From Desulfurispora thermophila DSM 16022 (lineage in GTDB: Bacteria > Bacillota > Desulfotomaculia > Desulfotomaculales > Desulfurisporaceae), in contig NZ_AQWN01000002.1 in NCBI RefSeq assembly GCF_000376385.1, forward strand, positions 62,115 to 126,114: a stretch of DNA of 64,000 bases, given 5' to 3'. The position numbers were made by a program, and so were the translations under genes. The notes below the pieces were generated by a model that had not been told where the DNA came from, made no database searches, and was given only the letters and a program-made list of their open reading frames with translations. How positions within the stretch are numbered: the first letter of the stretch is position 1; the number at the start of each line of letters is the position of its first letter. Below, piece by piece: positions 33,719 through 41,842 of the stretch.

Positions 33719-33734
33719 TGGCATAAATATTGCA
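33719..33734 (+). promoter_or_regulatory. Sigma-54 promoter of the aldehyde oxidoreductase gene
   Basis: TGGCAT (33719-33724), 5 bp, TTGCA (33730-33734), with GG and GC spaced by 10 bp as required. The predicted start is about 33745, 93 nt before the start codon. A weak dyad CAAAATGATACA-CTG-TGTCGTTATTG lies at about 33578-33604 as a possible upstream activator site. Confidence 0.8.
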
Positions 33735-33837
33735 AATTCGATAAAGATAAGTTTGTTTTGCAATTTACAGGCAGGATTGCCCGGGAGAAGAGCGAATTAT
33801 TTACACTGAGTTTGTTCAAAACAAGGAGGGAGTTTGG

Positions 33838-35565
33838 ATGCCGAAAATTTTGCGTGTGAATGTATCAACCAGAGAAGTAAAAATGGAAGAAGCGCCCGAG
33901 AAGTATCTGGGCCTGGGTGGCCGGGCGCTGACCTCGCAGATCGTCTTTGACGAAGTGCCGCCCACCTGTGACCCGCTGGGCGAGTATAACAAACTGGTGA
34001 TTGCTCCCGGACTTTTAAGTGGTACCAGTGCACCCTCTTCCGGACGCCTGTCGGTAGGGGGCAAAAGCCCGCTCACGGGCACAATCAAGGAAGCCAATGC
34101 CGGTGGTATTACATCGCAAAAGTTGGCCAACCTGGACATCAAGGCTGTGGTGTTGGAAGGCAAGCCGGCCGATGACAAGTGGTACGGTGTAAAGATAGAC
34201 AAAAACGGTGCCGAACTGTTTGATGCCTCTGACCTGGCCGGCAAGGGGACTTATGAAGTGACGGCCATTTGCCGGCAGCGTTTTGGCGAAAAAGTTGGGG
34301 TAATCACCATTGGTCCGGCCGGGGAAATGCTCATGCTGGCCGCCGGTGTGACCAACAACGACGGTGAGGGCAATTCTTCCCGCTATGCCGGCCGCGGTGG
34401 CCTGGGTGCGGTAATGGGCTCCAAGCGCATCAAGGCTATTGTGGTGGACAGCCCCACCACCTTTGACGTACCGGTGAAAGATCCGGAAAGATTCAAAGCT
34501 GCGGCGAGAAAATTTTCCAAAATCCTGCTGGACCACCCGGTTTGCGGTCAGGGTCTGCCCTCCTACGGCACCAACGTGTTGATGAACATCATCAACGAAG
34601 CCGGTGCGCTGCCTGTGCGTAACTTCCGTTTTGGTCGTTTCGAGCAGGCGGCCAATGTGTCGGGCGAGAAGCTGGCCGAAGTGGCCGTGGCCCGCGGCGG
34701 TAAAGCTACCCACGCCTGCCATCCCGGCTGTGTCATGCGCTGCTCCAATGTCTACCCGCTGCCCGACGGTAAAGTGTGTGCTCCAATAGAATACGAAACG
34801 GCCTGGGGCTTTGGTCCCAACCTGGAAATCGGCGACCTGGATGTGGTGGCCCGTCTCAACTACATTTGCAATGACGTGGGTCTGGATACCATTGAAACCG
34901 CCTGCACCCTGGGCGTATTGATGGAAGCCGGTGTGATTCCCTTTGGTGATGGTCAGGCCGCCATTGCCGCTCTGGAAGAAGTGGCCAAGGGCACGGCGCT
35001 GGGCCGTATTATCGGTTCGGGTGCCGCCGTGGCCGGCAAGGTGTTCGGTGTGACCCGGGTGCCGGTGGTCAAAGGCCAGGGTATTCCGGCTTACGACCCG
35101 CGGGCCTGCAAGGGTAACGGCGTAACCTATGCCACCACCCCCATGGGTGCCGACCACACGGCCGGTTATGCTGTGACGGCCAACATTTTGAAAGTGGGCG
35201 GCTTTGTTGATCCCTTAAGTAAAGACGGCCAGGTGGATCTTTCCCGCAATTTGCAAATAGCCACCGCGGCGGTGGACGCCACCGGGCTGTGCCTGTTTGT
35301 AGCTTTTGCCGTGCTGGACAACCCCGATGGAGTGCCCACCATTTGTGAAATGCTCAATGCTCAGTACGGACTCAGTCTCACCCCCGATGATGTGGTTAAG
35401 TTGGGCCAGAGCATCCTGAAAGTGGAGCGCGAGTTCAACAGACTGGCTGGCTTTACCAGCAAAGATGATCGCCTGCCCGAGTTCTTCTACAGTGAGCCCA
35501 TTGAATCGCACAATGTCAAGTTCGATGTAACTGACGAGGAACTGGACAGTGTATTCAACTTCTAG
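33838..35565 (+). CDS. aor: Aldehyde:ferredoxin oxidoreductase (tungsten-type)
   Basis: A 575-aa enzyme, shorter and closer to classical AORs than the one at 8751. Seen: LGGRALTSQIVFDEV, the pterin-binding TIGPAGEMLMLAAGVTNN, RGGLGAVMGSKRIKAIVV, and the 4Fe-4S ligands in ACHPGCVMRC (about residues 293-303). A further Cys near the C-terminus lies in ATGLCLFVAF. It oxidises aldehydes to carboxylic acids and reduces ferredoxin. [13 protein letters not shown] before ATG 33838. Its sigma-54 promoter, alcohol dehydrogenase neighbour and downstream pterin genes all fit an alcohol-to-acid pathway. Confidence 0.92.
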   Translation: MPKILRVNVSTREVKMEEAPEKYLGLGGRALTSQIVFDEVPPTCDPLGEYNKLVIAPGLLSGTSAPSSGRLSVGGKSPLTGTIKEANAGGITSQKLANLDIKAVVLEGKPADDKWYGVKIDKNGAELFDASDLAGKGTYEVTAICRQRFGEKVGVITIGPAGEMLMLAAGVTNNDGEGNSSRYAGRGGLGAVMGSKRIKAIVVDSPTTFDVPVKDPERFKAAARKFSKILLDHPVCGQGLPSYGTNVLMNIINEAGALPVRNFRFGRFEQAANVSGEKLAEVAVARGGKATHACHPGCVMRCSNVYPLPDGKVCAPIEYETAWGFGPNLEIGDLDVVARLNYICNDVGLDTIETACTLGVLMEAGVIPFGDGQAAIAALEEVAKGTALGRIIGSGAAVAGKVFGVTRVPVVKGQGIPAYDPRACKGNGVTYATTPMGADHTAGYAVTANILKVGGFVDPLSKDGQVDLSRNLQIATAAVDATGLCLFVAFAVLDNPDGVPTICEMLNAQYGLSLTPDDVVKLGQSILKVEREFNRLAGFTSKDDRLPEFFYSEPIESHNVKFDVTDEELDSVFNF

Positions 35566-35597
35566 AAATATAAGGATAATTGCAAGTGTCTTCAATG

Positions 35598-35628
35598 GCG
35601 GGAGCTGGCGTGGAGCGGCAGTTCCCGC
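35598..35628 (+). terminator. Hairpin after the aldehyde oxidoreductase gene
   Basis: GCGGGAGCT pairs with AGTTCCCGC (one wobble). There is no clear T-run, so it may only be partial or mRNA-stabilising. Confidence 0.45.
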
Positions 35629-35684
35629 TCCCTTTATGGGGGTTTCTCCGGGTGAGATTTTTTACTTCCCGGGATGTTATTTTG

Positions 35685-35693
35685 TGATATAAT
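35685..35693 (+). promoter_or_regulatory. Extended -10 promoter of the pterin-cofactor operon
   Basis: TGATATAAT contains a perfect TATAAT at 35688-35693 with the TGn extension. Start about 35700. This excludes the in-frame TTG/ATG codons at 35674 and nearby as moaD starts. Confidence 0.55.
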
Positions 35694-35745
35694 GACAGTG
35701 CCGGTGATAGTGGTGCCTGGAACAAATAAGCTGCGGGTGATGCTC

Positions 35746-35985
35746 ATGCGGATTGAGGTGCGTGTTTTCAGCGGTCTGGAAAAATATCTCCCCGGGGTGG
35801 CTTTTGGTCAGGCTTTTTCAGTGGAGTTGCCCGAAGGCAGCACACCGCGCGATTTGTTGAGCCGGTTGGGCATTCCGGAAGAACAGGTTTTTACCGTGCT
35901 GAAAAACGGGCGCCACTTGTCCTGGGATGGGATTTTGCAGGACGGCGACCGGATCGGGTTGTTTCCTCCGGTAGGTGGTGGCTAA
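35746..35985 (+). CDS. MoaD/ThiS family sulfur-carrier protein
   Basis: A 79-aa beta-grasp protein ending in VGGG, so the terminal Gly-Gly needed for thiocarboxylation is present. IEVRVFSGLEKYL and GDRIGLFPPVGGG are family-typical. It would supply sulfur for molybdopterin dithiolene formation after activation by a MoeB-type enzyme, one of which is encoded at 38902. ATG 35746 follows GGGTGATG. Its stop shares a base with the next start (TAATG). As the first gene after aor, it may serve the tungsten cofactor specifically. Confidence 0.85.
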   Translation: MRIEVRVFSGLEKYLPGVAFGQAFSVELPEGSTPRDLLSRLGIPEEQVFTVLKNGRHLSWDGILQDGDRIGLFPPVGGG

Positions 35986-36335
35986 TGACGGTTACCGGCT
36001 TTAATCCGGGTTGCAAGTTCTGGTTGGAGAAAGGCGGCCGGGTTTACGGCGACGGCCTTTTCAATCTGCTCCTGCTGGTACGGGAAAAGGGGTCAATCAG
36101 CGCTGCGGCGAGCGAATTGGGCATGTCCTACCGGGCGGCCTGGGGTAAAATAAAGCAGGCGGAAAGAAGTTGGGGCTTAAAACTTGTGGAAACCAGAGTC
36201 GGTGGCGAGTGTGGCGGCGGCGCTGCTCTCACCCGGGAAGCGCAGGATCTGCTGCACCGCTATGAGCAATACCGGCAGGAAGCAGCCCGGGCCGTCAGGC
36301 GGGTTTTTCATCAGTTGTTTGAATGGAAGACTTAA
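35985..36335 (+). CDS. ModE-like winged-helix regulator without molbindin domain
   Basis: A 116-aa LysR/ModE-type winged HTH: GDGLFNLLLLVREKGSISAAASELGMSYRAAWGKI is the DNA-binding unit, followed by VETRVGGECGGGAALT as the wing. The C-terminal oxyanion-binding domain of full ModE is missing. It probably regulates molybdate/tungstate uptake or cofactor genes, perhaps sensing through another partner. It overlaps moaD by one base, so translation is coupled. The nearby gap before moaA (83 nt) has no clear promoter. Confidence 0.8.
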   Translation: MTVTGFNPGCKFWLEKGGRVYGDGLFNLLLLVREKGSISAAASELGMSYRAAWGKIKQAERSWGLKLVETRVGGECGGGAALTREAQDLLHRYEQYRQEAARAVRRVFHQLFEWKT

Positions 36336-36418
36336 GAGTGATCTTTTTTATCAATGCGATATGTTTGGGTATTCATAACGAGGGCCAACCTGGACGGCGG
36401 CGGAAGAGAGGGTTTTTT

Positions 36419-37399
36419 ATGCAAGATTGCCAGGCAAGAGAAATTAATTATTTACGCATTTCGGTGACCGATCGTTGCAACCTGCGCTGCACTTACTGTA
36501 TGCCGCCGGAAGGTGTGCGTCCGTTGGGGCATGATCAGGTACTGCGCAACGAGGAAATTATTGCACTGGTGCGGGCAGCGGCGGCAGTAGGGATTAAGAA
36601 AATCCGCCTGACCGGTGGAGAACCGCTGGTCCGGCGGGGAATTACCGAACTGGTACAGGAACTGGCGGCCATACCGGAAATTGATGACCTGGCCTTAACC
36701 ACCAATGGTGTATTGTTGCCGGCCTTTGCAGCACAACTGAAAGAGGCTGGTTTGCAGCGTGTCAATATCAGCCTGGATACACTACAAAGCTTTCGTTATA
36801 CGCTGATAACCCGTCTGGGTAAACTAGAACAGGCTCTGGCCGGCATCGAGGCCGCCCTGGAATATGGTTTCCACCCGGTGAAAATAAATACAGTGGCTAT
36901 TCGCGGCTTTAACGACGATGAAATAAATGACCTGGTGGCCATGACGCTGGACAAGCCCTTGCACCTGCGTTTTATCGAGCTGATGCCGGTGGGTGTGGCA
37001 GACGGCTGGGCCAAGAGCCGGCACCTGGCCGTGGCCGAGATCAGGGAAATTATCGAGCGGCAATTTGGACCACTATCGCCCGTGCACAAGCCGACCGGGC
37101 ACGGGCCGGCCCGCTATTACACTATTGCCGGGGCCAGGGGTACGGTGGGCTTCATCAGCCCTTTAAGCGATCACTTTTGCCACCAGTGCAACCGTTTGCG
37201 CCTGACGGCGGACGGCCGGTTGCGCCCCTGCCTTTACGACACGCGGGAAATCGATTTAAAAACACCACTGCGCCGGGGCGCCGGTCCGGAAGAGTTGGCC
37301 GCTCTTTTCCGCCGTGCGGTTTTGCTCAAGCCGGCCGGGCACAGTTTTGCCGCCGGCTGGCAGGACGACCGGCGCGTGATGTCACAGATTGGGGGATAG
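36419..37399 (+). CDS. moaA: GTP 3',8-cyclase MoaA
   Basis: A 326-aa radical SAM enzyme. N-terminal cluster CNLRCTYC (SAM 4Fe-4S), LTGGEPLVRRG for SAM binding, and a C-terminal second cluster set FCHQCNRLRL with a later Cys in RPCLYD. The arginine-rich region around 250-270 matches the GTP site. It performs the first step of molybdopterin synthesis from GTP. ATG 36419 is chosen because AGAGAGGG precedes it and the family starts near REINYLRISVTDRC. moaC follows 3 nt after its stop. Confidence 0.93.
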   Translation: MQDCQAREINYLRISVTDRCNLRCTYCMPPEGVRPLGHDQVLRNEEIIALVRAAAAVGIKKIRLTGGEPLVRRGITELVQELAAIPEIDDLALTTNGVLLPAFAAQLKEAGLQRVNISLDTLQSFRYTLITRLGKLEQALAGIEAALEYGFHPVKINTVAIRGFNDDEINDLVAMTLDKPLHLRFIELMPVGVADGWAKSRHLAVAEIREIIERQFGPLSPVHKPTGHGPARYYTIAGARGTVGFISPLSDHFCHQCNRLRLTADGRLRPCLYDTREIDLKTPLRRGAGPEELAALFRRAVLLKPAGHSFAAGWQDDRRVMSQIGG

Positions 37400-37402
37400 A
37401 TT

Positions 37403-37879
37403 ATGGAGCTGACTCACTTTGACGCCCGCGGTCGGGCCCGCATGGTGGAAGTGGGAGAAAAGCAGGAGACACGGCGTGAGGCGGTGGCGCAGGGCGAGGT
37501 GGTGATGCAACCGGCCACGCTGGAACTGATTGCCTCGGGCGGTCACAAGAAGGGCGACGTCCTGGGAGTGGCCCGGGTGGCGGCCATTATGGCGGCCAAA
37601 AACACCGCCGCACTTATTCCCATGGCCCACCCCATTATGATCACGGGTGTGGATGTGGACTTTACCATTGCACCCCCCGATCGGGTGCTCATCCAGGCCA
37701 GTGTGCGCTCAACCGGCCGGACCGGCGTGGAGATGGAGGCTCTGACGGCGGTGTCTGTGGCGGCGTTGACCATTTATGACATGTGCAAGGCTGTGGACCG
37801 GGGTATGGTGCTGGGCAACATCCGCCTGTTGCGCAAGAGTGGCGGTAAAAGCGGCACTTTTGTGCGGGAAGGTGAATAA
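37403..37879 (+). CDS. moaC: Cyclic pyranopterin monophosphate synthase MoaC
   Basis: 158 aa, typical length. [18 protein letters not shown] at the N-terminus, [34 protein letters not shown] and [23 protein letters not shown] are all family blocks with the active-site Lys, His and Asp/Glu residues. It converts the MoaA product to cyclic pyranopterin monophosphate. It directly follows moaA. Confidence 0.95.
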   Translation: MELTHFDARGRARMVEVGEKQETRREAVAQGEVVMQPATLELIASGGHKKGDVLGVARVAAIMAAKNTAALIPMAHPIMITGVDVDFTIAPPDRVLIQASVRSTGRTGVEMEALTAVSVAALTIYDMCKAVDRGMVLGNIRLLRKSGGKSGTFVREGE

Positions 37880-37911
37880 TTGGGGGAAAGCTGGAAAGGA
37901 GTTGCTTGCTT

Positions 37912-38346
37912 GTGGGTAAAATTGTTGCGGTATGTACAAGCCCGCAAAAAGGGATGCGCAAGAAAAACGTCGGGAAAGGGTTGCTGGTGCCCGAGCATGG
38001 TTTGGAAGGGGACGCTCACACCGGTAACTGGCACCGCCAGGTGAGCCTTCTGGCACTGGAAAGCATTGAAAAGATGCGCCAGCAAGGTTTGGACGTACAC
38101 CCGGGGGATTTTGCCGAAAACCTCACCACCCAGGGCATTGATTTGGTCAGCCTGCCGGTGGGGACGAAACTGAAGATTGGCAGCCAGGCGGTGGGCGAAG
38201 TAACCCAGATTGGCAAAGAATGTCATCACCGTTGTGCGATATACTACCAGGCCGGGGACTGCGTGATGCCCCGCGAGGGTATTTTTATTCGGGTGCTGGC
38301 GGGCGGTCCGGTCAAGGTGGGGGACACAATTGAAGTGCTTGACTGA
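37912..38346 (+). CDS. MOSC domain-containing protein
   Basis: A 144-aa single MOSC domain: KGLLVPEHGLEGDAHTG, VSLLALESIEKM, LTTQGIDLVSLPVGTKLKIG, and the conserved Cys in GKECHHRCAIY. MOSC domains carry sulfur or bind pterin cofactor during maturation. GTG 37912 is set from AAAGGAG at 37895-37901; TTG 37906 is possible. Position inside the moa genes supports a cofactor-finishing role, for example in a tungsto- or molybdoenzyme. Confidence 0.85.
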   Translation: MGKIVAVCTSPQKGMRKKNVGKGLLVPEHGLEGDAHTGNWHRQVSLLALESIEKMRQQGLDVHPGDFAENLTTQGIDLVSLPVGTKLKIGSQAVGEVTQIGKECHHRCAIYYQAGDCVMPREGIFIRVLAGGPVKVGDTIEVLD

Positions 38347-38908
38347 AGAAAGGGGCGGCTTGCCGCCTTTTCTTTGCATTACCGCGGCCTGTTCGGGTCT
38401 GGGAAAAACCACTCTGTTGGAGAATATTGTCAGGAGATTTACTGCCCGGGGACTCAAGGTGGCGGTGATCAAGCACCACCACGGCAACCTGCCTCCCGAT
38501 GAGCCCGGTAAAGACACCTGGCGCTACCAGCGGGCGGGCGCTGCCTGGACAGTGCTGGCCGGTGCCGGCGGCCTGGTGTTGCATTGCGGGACCTGCCGGG
38601 GCAGTGCTGGCCAGTATGAAATTGATCCTGTAAAGTTGGTGGCTGCGCTCAGCATTTTAGAGCCCGAACTGGACCTGGTTCTGCTGGAGGGCTATAAACA
38701 CCATGCCGGCCTGCCCAAGCTGGAAGTGGTGCGACCGGCGGCCGGAGGCAGAGCAGGGCCGGTTACGCCGGTTGAGCAACTCCTGGCCGTGGTGGCGGAC
38801 GGGCCGCCGGATGCTGGCGTGCCGGTGTTTGGCTGGGGGCAACTGGAGGAACTGGTGGAATACCTGGGCAGGATACTCGGGTTAAAGTGGAGGGATACAC
38901 CATGTTGA
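38330..38908 (+). CDS. mobB: Molybdopterin-guanine dinucleotide biosynthesis adaptor MobB
   Basis: 192 aa with a P-loop (ACSGLGKTTLLE), VIKHHHG, DTWRYQRAGA and LDLVLLEGYKHH, all MobB blocks. It binds GTP and helps dinucleotide formation on the pterin. TTG 38330 follows GGTGGGGG, overlapping the MOSC gene end by 17 nt; TTG 38339 is an alternative. MobA is not in this window. Confidence 0.85.
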   Translation: MKCLTEERGGLPPFLCITAACSGLGKTTLLENIVRRFTARGLKVAVIKHHHGNLPPDEPGKDTWRYQRAGAAWTVLAGAGGLVLHCGTCRGSAGQYEIDPVKLVAALSILEPELDLVLLEGYKHHAGLPKLEVVRPAAGGRAGPVTPVEQLLAVVADGPPDAGVPVFGWGQLEELVEYLGRILGLKWRDTPC

Positions 38909-39657
38909 CAGAAGAACAGCGCCGGCGCTATCAGCGTCACCTGGTGCTCAGTGGATTGGGACCGGCCGGTCAGGTCCGGTTGCTGGGTTCGTCGGTGCTG
39001 GTGGTGGGTACCGGCGGTCTGGGGTCGCCAGTAGCTTATTACCTGGCGGCGGCGGGTGTGGGGCGGATCACTCTGGCCGATCCGGACACAGTGGATCTGT
39101 CCAATTTACAGCGGCAAATTTTGCACAGCACCGCCGATTTGGGCCGGCGCAAGGTGGAGTCGGCGGCGGAAAAGCTGCAGGCCTTGAACCCGGAGTTGCA
39201 TATAGCTATTTGCCCGGAAGGTCTGACGGAGCAAAATGCTGCGCAACTTGTGGGCGCGCACGACCTGGTGGTGGATTGTCTGGATAATTTCCCCGCCCGC
39301 TACCTGCTTAACCAGACCTGCCGTAGGCTGAACCGTCCCTTGATCTATGGCGGTGTGCTGGCCTACAGCGGGCAGCTGATGACCATCTTGCCTGACCGGG
39401 GGCCGTGTCTGGCTTGCCTTTACCGGAATGAGCCGCGGGAGGGTGCCCCGGACTGCGCGCGGCACGGCATATTGGCACCCGTGCCGGGCGTGATTGGCAC
39501 CCTGCAGGCCGTTGAGGCCATCAAGTACCTGACCGGTGCTGGCGATTTGTTGGTGGGACGTCTGCTGGTTTATGATGCCCTGCTGGGTTCCTTTATGGAG
39601 GTTAAAATCCAACCCGACCCGGAATGTCCGGTTTGCGGCAGTCAAAGCCGCAGTTAA
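38902..39657 (+). CDS. HesA/MoeB/ThiF family adenylyltransferase
   Basis: A 251-aa E1-like enzyme. VVGTGGLGSPVAYYLAAAGVG binds ATP, followed by DLSNLQRQIL, VDCLDNFPARYLLN and Zn-binding CxxC pairs in CLACLY and CPVCGS. It adenylates the C-terminal Gly of a MoaD/ThiS protein, most likely the MoaD at 35746. ATG 38902 follows GTGGAGGGA and overlaps the mobB end by 7 nt. It ends 4 nt inside the convergent holA gene, closing the operon. Confidence 0.88.
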   Translation: MLTEEQRRRYQRHLVLSGLGPAGQVRLLGSSVLVVGTGGLGSPVAYYLAAAGVGRITLADPDTVDLSNLQRQILHSTADLGRRKVESAAEKLQALNPELHIAICPEGLTEQNAAQLVGAHDLVVDCLDNFPARYLLNQTCRRLNRPLIYGGVLAYSGQLMTILPDRGPCLACLYRNEPREGAPDCARHGILAPVPGVIGTLQAVEAIKYLTGAGDLLVGRLLVYDALLGSFMEVKIQPDPECPVCGSQSRS

Positions 39658-40739
39658 GCACTGTTGCAAAAGCGCAGGATAAAGAGTTCGGCCGCGGCGG
39701 CAAAGTCGACCCGGCCGTCTTTTATGGCTACATCCAGACGGTGCAGTTCTTTCATGCCGCTGAAGAGCTGTTCCTCGGTAAAATTATGGCTTTGCTGGCG
39801 CATCTTTTGCGCCACAAAGGGATGAATGGCCAGCCTGTCCGCCAGATCAGTGTCCCGTATGCCCTGCCGGCGGGCGATGGTTATTTGCCAGATCAGGCGG
39901 ATCTGCCGGCTCAACATGGTCAGTATTACCTGCGGGGGGTGGCGCATGAGCAGTAAATTTCTCAGCCCGTCGATGGCCTGCGCGGGCTGTCTTTTGCCCA
40001 TGAGGTCCACAACGGCAAAAATGTCTTCCTCCAGAGAAGGGGGCGAGAGGGCTTGTACGGCCGTCCGGTCAATAAGCGGTCGCCCCTGGCAGTAGCAGAT
40101 CAGCTTTTGCATCTCGTTGTGCAGCAAAGCCAGACTGCGCCCGCAGCGCAGCAGCAATTCCTCGGCTGCTGCCGGGTCGATGGCCAGGCCGGCCAGGGCA
40201 GCTTGTTTGCCCAGCCAGCGTTTTATATCGACCGGGTTCAGCCAGGTAAACTCTATGGTCCGACCGGACTTTTCTATTTGGCGGTAGAGGCTGCGTCGCC
40301 GGTCGGGCGGGTAGGAAATGTCAAAAACCAGACAGGTGGCCGGGAGCGGGGTTTGCAGGTAGGTCAGAAGGGCTTTTACCGTATCTTCCTCCGGGCTTCT
40401 TTGTTTTTTGACCTCTTGCCCTGACGGGATGGGTTGAACGCTTGCGTCACTTCGCGCGTTGGTGGCAAAATAAGGGGCTTCCCGCACTATTACCAGGCGT
40501 TTACGGGCTCCCCAGGGCGGGGTGGTGGCAGCGGCCAAAATCTCTGCTACACTGGTCAGACTGCCGTCCAGTTGAGTCAAGTTAAAGTCCATCTGTCCGG
40601 TTCGGGGAAAAAGGTGTTCTTTCAGGCGGACCAGCGCCTGCCGGCGCAAGTACTCTTCCGGCCCGTGGAACAGATAAACCGGGGCTAATTGACCGCTTTT
40701 TATCTCCTCCAGCAATTGTAGGTAGTAGCGCAAATCCAA
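39654..40739 (-). CDS. holA: DNA polymerase III subunit delta
   Basis: 361 aa, standard length. VYLFHGPEEYLRRQALVRLKE at the N-terminus, a AAA+-like fold without a functional P-loop, LLHNEMQKLICY, FAVVDLMGKRQPAQAI and MLSRQIRLIWQI as in HolA. It opens the beta clamp as part of the clamp loader. TTG 40739 is the start; the upstream G-run is a weak Shine-Dalgarno. Its position next to rpsT is the usual one in Firmicutes. Confidence 0.9.
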   Translation of the reverse strand: MDLRYYLQLLEEIKSGQLAPVYLFHGPEEYLRRQALVRLKEHLFPRTGQMDFNLTQLDGSLTSVAEILAAATTPPWGARKRLVIVREAPYFATNARSDASVQPIPSGQEVKKQRSPEEDTVKALLTYLQTPLPATCLVFDISYPPDRRRSLYRQIEKSGRTIEFTWLNPVDIKRWLGKQAALAGLAIDPAAAEELLLRCGRSLALLHNEMQKLICYCQGRPLIDRTAVQALSPPSLEEDIFAVVDLMGKRQPAQAIDGLRNLLLMRHPPQVILTMLSRQIRLIWQITIARRQGIRDTDLADRLAIHPFVAQKMRQQSHNFTEEQLFSGMKELHRLDVAIKDGRVDFAAAAELFILRFCNSA

Positions 40740-40751
40740 CCCCCCAGTAAA

Positions 40752-40779
40752 GCAAAAACCACCCGGTATGAGCAGGTGG
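40752..40779 (-). terminator. Terminator of rpsT
   Basis: On the minus strand CCACCTG pairs with CGGGTGG (one wobble) around a 7-nt loop, followed by TTTTTGCTTT. It separates rpsT from holA. Confidence 0.75.
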
Positions 40780-40811
40780 CTGTCTTTCTACATTAGTGGC
40801 CACAATAGCTG

Positions 40812-41081
40812 TTAACTGGCCATGAACTTGTTGAAACGCCGGGTCAGGCGAGACTTTTTCCGGGCGGCGGTGTTCTTGTGCAGTATACCCTTGGTCACCG
40901 CTTTGTCGATGGCGCGCAAAGCCCTTCTCAGTTTGATCTGGGCTTCCTCCCGGTTGGCACCGGCCATGGCTTCTTCAAAACGGCGGATATAGGTACGCAG
41001 AGCCGAGCGCAGGCTGGCATTGCGCAGGGTACGCTTCTTGATTACTTTGACTCTTTTGGCCGCGGACTTGACATTAGGCAT
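40812..41081 (-). CDS. rpsT: 30S ribosomal protein S20
   Basis: 89 aa, basic and helical: MPNVKSAAKRVKVIKKR at the start, LRSALRTYIRRFEEA, and GILHKNTAARKKSRLTRRFN at the end are S20 hallmarks. It binds 16S rRNA early in 30S assembly. ATG 41081 follows GGGAGGTGAG; an in-frame extension of 11 residues is rejected. It has its own promoter and terminator. Confidence 0.95.
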   Translation of the reverse strand: MPNVKSAAKRVKVIKKRTLRNASLRSALRTYIRRFEEAMAGANREEAQIKLRRALRAIDKAVTKGILHKNTAARKKSRLTRRFNKFMAS

Positions 41082-41104
41082 TTTCTCACCTCCCAACAGG
41101 CACA

Positions 41105-41133
41105 ATTCTATCATGTGCCGGTAAAAAAAGCAA
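41105..41133 (-). promoter_or_regulatory. Sigma-A promoter of rpsT
   Basis: On the minus strand TTGCTT (41133-41128), 17 bp, TAGAAT (41110-41105). Confidence 0.6.
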
Positions 41134-41206
41134 GGTTTAAGATGGTATTAAGTGTGGAAAATTAGTAAATGCTTTATGTAAAGATATTGCAAAGGAGGTG
41201 GAGCGG

Positions 41207-41545
41207 ATGGGTCTGGCGGCAGGAGTAATTCGTTTTATTATATCGGCGCTGGTTTTAATTGCTGTCAGCTGGCTCTCCCCCGGCTTCAGTGTCAGGGGAG
41301 GCGTGGTGGGCGCCCTGATCGCAGCGGCCGTGATCGCGGTTTTGGGTTATTTAGCGGAACTGCTTTTGGGCGAACGGGTTTCCCCGCGCTCGCGCGGCGT
41401 GGTGGGCTTTGTCACGGCGGTTGTGGTGATCTATCTGGCCCAGTTTATTATTCCCGGCGTGGTCAGCGTGAACATACTGGGTGCCATTATCGCCGCTTTT
41501 ATCATCGGGCTGATTGATGCGGTAGTGCCGACCATGTTGCGGTGA
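41207..41545 (+). CDS. Phage holin family (YvlD-like) membrane protein
   Basis: A 112-aa protein with four hydrophobic segments (FIISALVLIAVSWL, VVGALIAAAVIAVLGYLAEL, VVGFVTAVVVIYLAQFII, NILGAIIAAFIIGLIDAVV). The pattern matches the mycobacterial-type IV holin/YvlD group of cell-envelope proteins. It is not evidence of a prophage. ATG 41207 follows AAAGGAGGTGGAG. It occupies the place between rpsT and spoIIP where the spore protease gene gpr is commonly found. Confidence 0.75.
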   Translation: MGLAAGVIRFIISALVLIAVSWLSPGFSVRGGVVGALIAAAVIAVLGYLAELLLGERVSPRSRGVVGFVTAVVVIYLAQFIIPGVVSVNILGAIIAAFIIGLIDAVVPTMLR

Positions 41546-41571
41546 GTGAGTGTATCAAGGGCTTAACTTTG

Positions 41572-41602
41572 GCGGAGCGCGGGAAACGCACCCGCGCTCC
41601 GC
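41572..41602 (+). terminator. Strong GC-rich hairpin after the holin-family gene
   Basis: A perfect 12-bp stem GCGGAGCGCGGG / CCCGCGCTCCGC with a 7-nt loop. It lacks a T-run, so termination efficiency is uncertain. Confidence 0.6.
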
Positions 41603-41842
41603 TATTATGTCCCTGGGCTTAATTTTTAGTACTATCCTCGCCGGGTGCTAAAGCCGGTACTCCAGACGGGTTTGTTCAGGAAAAACACACCCGCAAGTTT
41701 ACGCTGTAGCATTAGGTAATTTTAATAAAGCTCAGTAAACGCTCCGGCTTGTACTAATTGACTGATTTATGGCATAGTATTTTACTACGCTTGTACCTGC
41801 GGCCAAAGCCGGGCTGCAGTTTGGAGGGCGGGGCTTTAAATC

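Noticed and set aside
41207-41545. Prophage remnant because of a holin-family protein
   Set aside because: It is a YvlD-like envelope protein in a conserved housekeeping region. No other phage genes or att repeats are seen.
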